From Adiantum capillus-veneris (lineage: Eukaryota > Streptophyta > Polypodiopsida > Polypodiales > Pteridaceae), in assembly GCA_014529385.2 (NCBI GenBank), contig CM043956.1, positions 88,283,221 through 88,347,220 on the forward strand: a stretch of DNA of 64,000 bases, read 5' to 3'. The position numbers and the translations under genes are program-made. This document shows positions 11,848 through 22,600 of this stretch, in pieces; the first letter of the stretch is position 1, and each line of letters opens with the position of its first letter. The notes under the pieces are model-generated. The model searched no databases. It worked only from the letters and a program-made list of their open reading frames with translations, and had not been told where the DNA came from.

Positions 11848-13243
11848 CAAGAAATTGATAAACAAAAAATGTAGGTGACTGCTTCATTATTTTGAGCAAA
11901 AATATCAAAATCTCTATTGATTGAGCTCCATCTAGTAGTATCCTTTGTAAGATCCTGCAAGAAGGAATAAAAAGAAAGATTTGTTAGATACCATGCACAT
12001 GAGTGTTCAAGCATGTGTATCAAGAATATATGACATGTCACTAGTACCTTAGGGTTGCTTTCTATCCAGCCTTAGAAGATTGTTCTCACTTTCACCTTAT
12101 TTATATAAGCCTTTGCTGTGGTTGCCTTCAAAACTCCTTTTGTGTTACAACCCAATTGCCTAGCTAAAGTGGTCAATTGTGACGCCTTCATGCTTTCAAT
12201 GGGTGTACGCTCCTTTGCCAAGATCTCTTGTATTTGGCTCTTCTCATTTCATTGCGGTGGCTTGTGTCACTTGCATCTTCAATGATAGTTTCATCTCTGT
12301 CACCTTTTGCAGGTGGTATTCTTCTTGTAAAGAACACCTTAGCTGACCAAACATCATTTTTCTGCTTCCAATACTCCATGAGATTTGTTTGTATTCACTA
12401 TCATTTGTCACTATAGGTTGTCCATAACGATTAGAAGCAATTAAATCACGCACATCCCTTCTCTCATCAAGCTGAATCAAGTATGGCAGTAGCTCCTCCA
12501 AGAGCATATTGTCAACCATCTTCTCAGCATCAAATTGTGGTGGAAAAATGCAATTGTTTGCTGGTGAAATACATCCCTTGTAAGGAGAGTCATCAATAAG
12601 CACTGTTCTTTGTGGATCACATTCAAACCCCATGGCAATTTTGGCTAGAGGCTTGAACATTGCCTCAACGTTTGGATTGTCGGGTCTAAACAATTTTTGA
12701 GTTGAGCGGGTAGCAAACATCTTGCGACCAATTGCAAAGAAAGGCAATGTATCCTCAGCTAAGTTGTTTAGTGCTGCAAGGATTTGATACACATTATTCC
12801 TAGTAGCTGTCGACCAAATTGCAACATTAAACCTTTGTAAAATAGTCTTCAAGAATTGGATGCAACCTGGCCTGAGTATAATATATCTTTTTGAATCCAT
12901 TTGCACTGAGTTGTGGTGTGAGGATGGTTGAGGGGAACGTTTCAACAATAGACCTTTAAATCCAATATAATTGTAAGCATGGATTTCTCAACATCTACGC
13001 TACATGACGTAGTACCAATTGGCAATAGCTCGTGAGTGGACTTTTCAGTCTCTTTTGATGTATGTTGCATTTTTGAAGCATCGATTTCTTGGTTCTCATT
13101 ATTGGAAGCTTGCTCAAGTTGCACAACACTAGACTCTAGTATAGAAATATCATCCATCTTGGGCACTTTAGAAACCATAGAATCTATGGATTCTATAGTT
13201 GTTGACTGAACCATAGGAGCGTTATCCATCCCAGTTTGTGAAT
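11848..13243 (-). pseudogene. FCP1/HAD-like phosphatase with SAP-like tail (cargo gene 2, frameshifted)
   Basis: An acceptor (TTTTCTTAG) precedes an exon starting at 13243 that encodes a Ser/Glu-rich leader (SQTGMDNAPM...). The catalytic strand IILDLK is then broken by a frameshift at about 12950; the shifted frame continues GLLLKRSPQ, so the motif lies across the break. The rest of the domain is clear: ILRPGCIQFLKTI, NVAIWSTATRNNV and TVLIDDSPYKG. A second frameshift near 12260 leads to a segment, ESMKASQLTTLARQLGCN, that resembles a SAP DNA-binding motif. A further intron (donor AAG|GTACTAG near 12045, acceptor CTTCTTGCAG near 11955) leads to the last exon, ending FCLSIS at 11848. At least one more in-frame stop lies before that intron. 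It is paralogous to the 6.1-6.9 kb gene and clearly decayed. Confidence 0.7.
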
Positions 13244-13882
13244 CTAAGAAAACACACACACAAATGTATCTCAAAACCACTAGAATTTTATTCACCATAT
13301 TTATATGTAGAACTCCTAGTAAGAAATTTATTTAAGGTAAAGTCGTTGTTAGAATCCTTGCAACCATTTTCAGCATTCGTACACCAAACACCACTTGTCT
13401 AAAATACAATCTACTAACTCAACATTTTCCATCCTACACTTTATTAAAGATGAGTACTTAAAGTGAAAACTAAAAGCCACCCTTGTTGAGGAACATGGAT
13501 ACAAGGTCCACCAAATGTCCAACCTAGACTACAAGAAAATAATTAGAGATTTGGCTTAGATTTGGATTCAAAGGCCACCACTTATTCAAGTAAGATAACT
13601 CCACTTGTTTAAGACAGTAATGTTTGAAGCCCACCACTTGTCCAACCTAGACATTGATTAAATTTTGGTAAGATTTATCACAAATCTAGAGTAGAATCAA
13701 GATTCTATGGCCAAGGTAGTCAAATATGTTAGACAACACACAAAGCATAAGAGCACTCTAGATTCTCGTTGAGCATAAACTAAACAATAATCAAATGTTA
13801 TATTCACTTGAGATTTCATCCATGAAAAATGAAAATGATGCATGTACTTGAGATTTCCATCCATGTACAATACTTTACAATG
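13244..13882. other. Intron or spacer with a few reverse-sense motif copies
   Basis: Copies of AAGGTCCACCA..TGTCCAACC occur near 13503, 13565 and 13630, in the sense opposite to the left arm. The stretch lies between the SET exon and the FCP1 exon on the minus strand. It could be an intron if the two belong to one gene, but no evidence decides this. Confidence 0.5.
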
Positions 13883-14440
13883 TCAAGTAAAGTTATAGTC
13901 AGCAAACAACTCTTCTCCTGCTTCAACTTGACAAATAGTCTCAATGCATACATGGCCATATTCTTCTGACTTGATGTGTGAAGAGGTGCATTTATGCCAA
14001 GGTGGCAAATTTGGATCAAATGTATAGCGTACGTTGGGACAGACATTTGTACTGTGAGAACTATTTATATAGCCCGACACGTTTCCTTCTTCTACACAAC
14101 CAATAATGTATGATTGATCTTCCTCTTCTTCTATGTTTGGATCCTCTAGAAGAGAATATTTATAAGCTCTTGGAAATATTTTGCATATCTTTTTCCAGTC
14201 TTGAAATCTATACTTATGCCCTCCATAGTTTAGAATAGTCAAACACTTTCCAGGGTAGTATGCACAAATAGCCCATAACCAGCTCCTTCAATAAATGAAA
14301 GTCGCACTTCAAAATCCACACCGTTAATATGGAAAATTACATCTTTGGGAATAGGAAAAGTTGGTGTCCCAAAAGGATCTTCATGCCAATCATAGTGTGA
14401 AATACATCTAGATTTTATATCACTTAACTCCTTTGTGTCT
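13883..14440 (-). pseudogene. SET-domain exon (cargo gene 3, frameshifted)
   Basis: A splice acceptor (minus strand TTCTTCTTTTTGCAG) precedes the exon at 14440. The N-terminal part encodes HYDWHEDPFGTPTFPIP and then VRLSFIEGAGYGLFV, which matches the start of a SET fold (G-x-G-x-FA). A one-base shift near 14260 moves into the frame AYYPGKCLTILNYGG and on to NVSGYINSS...CPNVRYTFD and VEAGEELFADYNF, the SET core and C-terminal motifs. SET domains methylate protein lysines, typically histones. The canonical NHS motif is NSS here and the frame is broken, so activity is doubtful. Whether it joins the neighbouring FCP1 exon is unknown. Confidence 0.72.
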
Positions 14441-16985
14441 GCAAAAAGAAGAAAATATTATGCATAAAATAATGACAATATCAAAGAAAGATATCATTAT
14501 TTTATAGTCCAATAGGTCCATTGTATGGAAGACTTAGAGTGCCTCTTACATGGTGCCTCCAAGGTTTCCAAAAATAAAAATCATTGGAAAAAAAAGGCCA
14601 CTGTGTCCCAATCTATTGCCCATTTGAAGCATAGAGAGAACCAAGGTCCACCACTTGTCCAAGCTAGACATGGAGCATTGACACAAGATCCAGCACTTAT
14701 CCAAGAACCCTATAGTATATGTGGTAACATGGGATGCATTGATGCAACAAAAGTAGTCTAGCCTCCTCATCCATCTCTTTTTTCTTGTAGCCTAGAGGGA
14801 TTAGTTTCAAGGTCTATCACTAGTCAAAAACTACACATAGAACATTGATACAAGGCCACCACATGTGAAACCTATCATCTCTAGTAGCATGGATGGTTTG
14901 ATATCAAGGTTCATCGCGTGTCCTACCTATACTCTATTGTAGCATATAGATTCTGGTTTGGTGGTACTACACTTGTCCAAACTTGGCTTGTTGTTGATAT
15001 CTGGAGGTAATCAAGGGTCCTCCACTTGTCCAAGTTAGGCATATAAAACAATTGCAAGGTCCACCATGTGTACAACATATGATTGATTATAGCATGCATG
15101 GTCTTATTTCATGGGCAACCATCTTCTCTCCAACATGTGTCCAACCTCGGCTCCATTGAAGCATGGAGAGAAGCAAGGTCCACCACTTATCAAAGCTATT
15201 ATTTTCTCCCAGTGCTTTCAAAACCCATAATACGTTGTACATGGGGGGGGGGATTCTTGTTAAAGAGAAGCAAGCTCTACCATTTGTCCAAGCTAGGAGC
15301 CATTGAAACATGAAAACCCCATAATATGTTGTATACGAGGGGTGTTTTTCAAGGTCTACCACTTGTCTAAGCTATGGTCCATTGGAACATGGAGAGAAGC
15401 AAAGCTCCACCACTTTTCTAAGCTAGGATCCATTGAAACATGGAGAGAAGCAAGCTCCATTGTTTGTCTAAGCTAGGCTCCATTGGAACAAGGAGAAAAC
15501 AAGCTCCACCACTTGCCTATTATTGCATAGAGATTCTGTTTGAAGGTCCACCCTTGTCCAACCTTGCCTTCATGTATGGAGATAATCAAGAGTGCAATGC
15601 TTCTCTAAGCTAGGGACATAAAAGAGTTTCAAGGTCCACTACATATACGATCTATGATGGGTTGTAGCATGGGAGGTTTCATTTTAAGGTGTCCACTTCT
15701 CCAGCTCCGCTTGTTCCAACCTCAGATCCATTGAAGAATGGAGAATAAAGGTGTACCAACTCTCCAAAATAGGCAGGACAATCTCTAATAAAACCCATGA
15801 ATTGTTAATATATGCTATGCTGTGGAGTTTTGTTTGAAGTTCCACTCCTTATCCAAGCTACAATCCATTGAAGCATGGAACTAAGTAAGATATATCTCTA
15901 GTCCAAGATAGGATCCATTGAAACATAGAGAGAATCAAGGTCCACCACTTGTCCAAGCTATGCATGGGTAATTGATATAAGGACCACTACGTTTTCACCT
16001 ATACTATGCTCTATCATGGATGGTTTCATATCCTACCAATTTTCCAACCTATTTAGTAGGTTGTATTATGGGGGTTTGGGTTCAAGGTACTTCACTTGTC
16101 TGGGGGGTTCCATTGAACCATGGAGAGAAACTATGTCTACCACTTGTCCGAAATATGCTCCTTTAAAACATAAAAACAAGGTCCACCACTTGTCCAAGCT
16201 AAAGTTTCTCTCCATTGAAGCATGGAGAGAAACAAGGTCTACCACCTGTCCAAAATATGCTCCATTGAAACATAAAAGCAAGGTCCACCACTTGTCCAAG
16301 CTAATATAACAAATGGGTGTTGGTTACAAGGTGTACCACACTTGTCTAAACTAGTCTTCATGCAAGGTCTACCACATGTCCAAGCTATATGAGCTTGTTT
16401 GAAGGTCTACCACACCTCTTGAAATTAGGATCCATGTAAGGTCCACCTTTTGTCAAGCTATGCAATTTAATGAGTACTAAAACTAAGTAAATTGCAGTAC
16501 TTAAATACCTTTCCAAGCTCATTAAGATTTTTGGTCTCTAAGGCCGGCCACCACCACATGTCTAATCTATGCTCTAATTGATTACTTATGCTATTTCTCT
16601 CAAAGTCCAAACATAAGCTCCCTTCTAGCAAGGTTAGTTTAAATTTAGGCTCCAGCACCTGTCTAAGCTAGGTTCAATTTATGAAGCATCACCATTTAAC
16701 CATGCTACGATCTAATGTATCATATCAAGGGGGTATTGATAAAAGGTCCAAAACTTATTGAGTTCAAGCTCTTAAGTAATTAAGTCTTTGTGAGTATTAA
16801 TGTTTAGTTTTAGTCTACAGATCCACCATTCAAAAACTCAAGTAATTTACTATTTACATTCAAACCTTGAATGCTTGAGATAAAAAATACAGCTCAATCA
16901 ATACTATATAAAGCAAAATCTAACATTAAGAGTATCAAATCAGTAACAAGAAACACTAACATGCACAAGAAACTCAAAACATACG
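14441..16985 (-). repeat. Right-arm short-motif array, degenerate part
   Basis: Many diverged copies of AAGGTCCACCACTTGTCCAA lie on the plus strand, mixed with CTCCATTGAAACATGGAG-type palindromes and blocks resembling CCCATAATACGTTGTACATG. Spacing is irregular. The sense is opposite to the 3.4-11.0 kb arm. Intervening AT-rich sequence near 16.5-16.98 kb shows no recognised gene. Confidence 0.78.
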
Positions 16986-16989
16986 TGTC

Positions 16990-19633
16990 TCCATTTCCAA
17001 AAAGTCCTCCATTGACACAGGATGGTGTTTGTTGTTGGTTCTTCTTCTCTTTGTGGAGAGCACTCCTCTGTAACAGGCACAATGTCGCCTGATTGCGAAG
17101 TGGATTGTTGAAGTCCAGCCCATTTTTCTATATCTTCATGAGACTTAACAAAGTCTAGCAGCATGGTCTCCATGCTTTTTGCCTCCTCTCACACTATCAA
17201 TTAAGCAGATGACTTCTTTTTTCTGTTGTATTCCTTCTTGTGCAACCAAGGAGCCATCACCAAAAACATCAACAAGCTTGCGGTCTTCAAAACAATATGT
17301 ACGAATGTAGTGCTTGACCAAAGCTCTTTTTTTTGGCCTCCAAATATTGCAAATCTGACATATCGTTATCTGCTACTTGAAGAAGAGAACAATCAATTGG
17401 CATGGGATGTTCCTCTGATCTTCTTCTCAGGTCTTCAAATGCATTGCCTTGTCCCAAGAAGGCAATAACTGTTAGGAATTGAATTGCTCCTTTGCAAGGA
17501 GCTGATGGAAAGTGATGCAATGCACCACAACAATGGTAGCTCAAATTATCTCCATGGCGTGAAAGGCACATTGCAATTTTGTGAAGTTAGTGAAATCACA
17601 AATGCAAGAAAGACAAATCCAGATCTGTTGACCCTCCAGCAATAGCCAAGATCCCATCCAAAGCATTGTTAAATGTCTCCTCACTCCACTTCAAATTGCC
17701 TCCAACGTTTTTTGTCATATCTAAAACACATAAGCCAATAGGCACTTTATTATTGAAGTGGCGCATCAAGTAGAGATTGCCTTCCATTTGTAGGCTCACC
17801 ACATAGATTGACCATGGCAAATCTCTAGGCTCAGTTTTCTCCTTTTGAAGGTGAATTGCCCTTGCATGTATTTTATTGCTCCATCTGGAAAAGCCATTTT
17901 CTTTGTTCCCACGCGTCAAACTAGATCTGATCCATTCCTCGCATAGCATTAAAATTGTTTTTATAACAACTCATTGATGTTATACATTTTGACCACCTCC
18001 TCCCAGTCTTTACATGGTGAAGACTCATTCAATTGTTGAAGCCTTCAAGAAGTGCATCTTGAATCAATTTGTCTTGCTTCAACGCTTGATTCGATCATAC
18101 ATGTCAGTTGCATCACCATCCTTTGCACTCTTTGACAGTAAAATCTTCTCATCTCTAATCTCTTCTTGAATAGTCTTTACCTCTGATTCCTCAAGGCCAC
18201 AAAGATATCTAAATACAGTTGTGGGGGGTTTCTTATTCTCCTCTTCTAGATTTTTCAATGATTTCTATCCAGCAATCATAAACAAATCAGAGTAGGTGAC
18301 CATGTGTGCCTGTTTAGCAATCCAACTTGCTGCTGCACTCATTCTTGCCAATCGAAGAAAACCTGAAAAGAAATAGAGAAATAATTAAACTATTGAGCAA
18401 GATTTGTTAATTAAACACTATCAAAAAGACAAAGAAAATAACTTACATCCCATCCGGCACGAGATGCATGTCCCTCTGCAATTCCACTTGCTGCCTTTGG
18501 TGGTCGTCCTGCGAAGATCCATTGACTCCGTAAATGTCTCAATATTTGGCTGTAAGGTTGCTGGACATACAATGCCTGAGCCTCCTCATTTGCAATGCAG
18601 AATAAGCAGTTGCAACAAATGGAGGAGCATTCACAACAATGCGAGCCTTTCTAAATTTATACACGCTAATCAGTCTTTCAAAGATCTCTTTGTTTTTTTG
18701 TTCATTGTGAAGCAAAACTTTTGCAGCATAGATTGAATGCTGCCCATCAAGATCCAATAATGATAATCTTTAATTTTTTGCTCCTCTACCTCTTCTACTG
18801 CCAAAGGAGTCCCCTTCTTTGATTTGCATTTCGAACAGGCATCAAATATGCACATGCTGCAGGCTTGGTCGTACTCCGTGAAAATCCAAATAACACACTT
18901 TCAGCGTGTTTTTTATCCATAATACGTGCATTATAGTGATCAGGAGCAAGCCAACAATTTTGAATAGGGATATCAAATTCCTATATTGGAAAGGAAAATA
19001 ATTTATGTACTTATTCATTCCACCTGTATCTTTTTCTTGTCCTTTCATGGCCTCAGCTTCTAAAACATCTGGATCCACAATTCTCCTTTGACATTGAACC
19101 CTCTGTTGATGAGGATGCCAAAGATGCCTTGTCTACATCCAAAATGGAGCTAGTTCGCTTAGCTTCTACTTTCTGCACTTTTGCTTGCTTCTTTGTGGAT
19201 GGTGGTCGTGAAGCTTCACCTTTTTTCGTTGTAGTGTGGCAATGATGGAGCTTTGAAGTTGATCTGGCTGTGATATTTGGATTTGATTCTGCAAACTTCC
19301 ATCCTCGAGAAAACATTGTCTCTTCTTTGTTTCTAGACATGCGCTCCAATGCATATGCTCCTGGAGATAGTTGAAATTCTAGATTCATTGGAACTAAATG
19401 TCAATGCATTCCACCTCTGGATGACTATCAACTACAGAGACAGATGCTTCCCACAACTTGTCCAACATCTTCAACAAGCTGTCATTATCCTTTTTGGCAA
19501 TAAATAGATGCACCTTATGAAATTGTGCACCCTCTATACCATGTTATGTCCAAATACCATTTCCTAAGATCATTGCAAGTATAGTCAACTGAGACAGCAA
19601 CCCTTGCAACCTGTTTTTTTGGGAGCCATCTTT
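16990..19633 (-). pseudogene. ParB-like (DGQHS) protein with possible methyltransferase motif (cargo gene 4, decayed, multi-exon)
   Basis: An acceptor (TTTGTTTCAG) precedes ATG at 19629 (MAPKKTGC). Several exons follow in shifting frames. The recognisable part, after an apparent intron near 18980-19030, reads FDIPIQNCWLAPDHYNARI, then DYHYWI, DGQHSIYAAKVLL and YKFRKARIVVNAPP. This is the layout of a ParB/sulfiredoxin-like domain with its GQH signature. An intron with donor GTAAGT and acceptor TTTCTTTTCAG lies near 18363-18447. Further down, DLPWSIYVVSLQ, then HYIRTYC and LVDVFGDGSLVAQEG near 17240-17330, resemble motif I of an amino-methyltransferase, but this is weak. Multiple frameshifts and stops indicate a pseudogene. 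ParB-like domains bind or cut DNA; the role here is unknown. Confidence 0.55.
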
Positions 19634-19689
19634 CTGAAACAAAAAAAAAACCAAATTTATTTTAAACATATACTTTTTGTAAAGGAAGT

Positions 19690-22600
19690 TTGTGTGGAAT
19701 ACAAGTTCCACCACTTGTTCAAGCTAGATCTAAGCAAGTATACATAGTGATCATTTAAGCTAGTAAACTAAGGGAAGGGAGAAGTAAGGTCCACCACTTT
19801 GTCCAAGCTTAGCTCTAGACAACATGGAGAGATTGGAGGTCTACTAATTGTCTAATATAGGCTAACTATATTGAAACATAAGAGAAGCAAAGGTCCACCA
19901 CTTGTCCAATCTAGGGTCCATTGAAACATGGAGAGAAGGATGCTCCACCATTTGTCCAAAATAGGCTCCATTGAAACATGAAGAGAAACAAGATGCACCA
20001 TGTCTTTGAGATGCTAGGCTCCATTGAAATACCTTAAACCCATGATATTTTGATATTGGGGGTTTAAATCAAGGTCCACCACTGTGTCCAACCTATTATC
20101 CCTAGTAGCATGAGTGGTTTGGTCTCAAGATTCACCACTTTTCCACTCTATGTCATTATATTAAGAAGATCTGGGTGTTAAGGTCCACCACTTGTCCAAC
20201 CTATAAGGCTATATCTTAAATGTATTATTTACCACCACTTGGAATGCACATGATGGGTTTTACATAGGGTACGGTTCCAAGGTCCACCACTTGTCCAAGC
20301 TAACTCTATTGAAACATAGAGAGAATCAAAGGTCCACCACTTGTCCAAGCTAGGCTCCATTGAAACATGGAGAGAAGGATGCTCCACCATTTGTCCAAGC
20401 CAGGTTTGATTGAAACATGAAGAGAAGCAAGCTGCACCATGTCTCCAAAATGCTAGGCTCCATTGAAATATCTTAAACCATGATATTTCGTACATGGGGG
20501 GTTTACATTCAAGGTCCACCACTTGTCCAACCCTATTATCACTAGTAGCATGAGTGGTTTGATGTCAAGATTCACCACTTTTCTACTCTATGTCATTATA
20601 TTAAGAAGATCTGGGTTAAGGTCCACCACTTGTCCAACCTATAAGGCTATATCTTAAAGGGTATTCTTTCTCACCACTTGGAATGACCATGATAGGTTTT
20701 ACATGGGGGTTTGGTTCCAAGTTCCACCACTTGTCCAAGCTAACTCTATTGAAACATAGAGAGAAGCAAAGGTCCACCACTTGTCTAAGCTAGGGTCCAT
20801 TGAAACATGGAGAGAAGGATGCTCCACCATTTTGTCCAAGATAGGTCCATGAAACATGAAGAGAAGCAAGCTGCACCATGTCTCCAAGATGCTAAGATCC
20901 ATTGAAATACCTTAAACCCATGATATTTTGTACATGGGGAGTTTACATTCAAGGTCCACCACTTGTCCAACCTATTACTCTAGTAGCATGAGTGGTTTGG
21001 TCTGAAGATTCACCACTTTTCCACTCTATGTCATTACGTTAAGAAGATCTGGGTGTTAAGGTCGACCACTTGTCCAACCTATAAGGGTATATCTTAAAGG
21101 GTATTCTTTCTCACCACTTGAAATGTCCATGATATGTTTTACATGGGGGTTTGGCTCCAAGGTCCACCACTTGTCCAAGCTAACTCTATTGAAACATAGA
21201 GAGAAACAAAGGTCCACCACTTGTCCAAGCTAGGCTCCATTGAAACATGGAGAGAAGGATCCTCTACCATTTGTCGAAGCTAACTCTATTGAAACATGGG
21301 GGGTTTACATTCAAGGTCCACCACTTGTCCAACCTATTAACGCTAGTAGCATGAGTGGTTTGGTCTCAAGATTCACCACTTTTTCACTCTGTCATTATAT
21401 TAAGAATATTTGGGTGTTAAGGTCCACCACTTGTCCAACCTATAAGGCTATATCTTAAGGGTTATTCTTTCTCACCACTTGGAGTGACCAGCATAGGTTT
21501 TACATGGGGGTTTTGTTTCAAGGTCCACCACTTGTCCAAGCTAACTCTATTGAAACATAGAGAGAATCAAAGGTCCACCACTTGTCCAAGCTAGGGTCCA
21601 TTGAAACATGGAGAGAAGGATGCTCCACCATTTGTCCAAGATACACTCCATTGAAACATGAAGAGAAGCAAGCTACACCATGTCTCCAAGATGCTAGGCT
21701 CCATTGAAATACCTCAAACCCATGATATTTTGTACATGGGGGGTTTACATTCAAGGTCCACCACTTGTCCAACCTATTATCTCTAGTAGCATGAGTGGTT
21801 TGGTCTCAAGATTCACCATTTTTCCACTCTATGTCATTCTATTAAGAATATATGGGTGCTAAGGTCCACCACTTGTCCAACCTATAAGGCCATATCTTAA
21901 ACTTTATTCTTTCTCACCACTTGGAGTTACCAAGATAGGTTTTACATGGGAGTTTGGTTCCAAGGCCCACCACTTGTCCAAGCTAACTCTATTGAAACAT
22001 AGAGAGAAGCAAAGGTCCACCACTTGTCCAAGCTAGGCTCCATTGAAACATGGAGAGAAGGATGCTCCACCATTTGTCCAAGATAGGCTCCATTGAAACA
22101 TGAAGGGAAGCAATCTGCACCATGTCTCCAAGATTCTAGGATCCATTGAAATACCTTAAACCCACGATATTGTTTACATGTGGGGTTTAACGTCAAGGTC
22201 AGTCACTTTTCCAAGCTATTATCCCTAGTAGCATGAGTGGTTGGGTCTCAAGATTTACCACTTTTCCACTCTATGTCGTTATATTATGAAGATCTAGGTT
22301 CTAAGGTCGACCACTTGTCCAACCTATAAGGCTAGATCTTAAAGGGTATTATTTCTCACCACTTGGAATGACCATGATATGTTTTACATGGGGGTTTGGT
22401 TTCAAGGTCCACCACTTGTCCAAGCTAACTCTATGGAAACATAGAGAGAAGCAAAGGTCCACCACTTGTCCAAGCTAGGCTCCACTGAGACATTTAGAGA
22501 AGGATGATCCCCCATTGGTGGAAGATAGGCTTCATTGAAACATGAAAAGAAGCAAGTTGCACCATGTCTCCAAGATTCTAGGATCCATTGAAATACCTTA

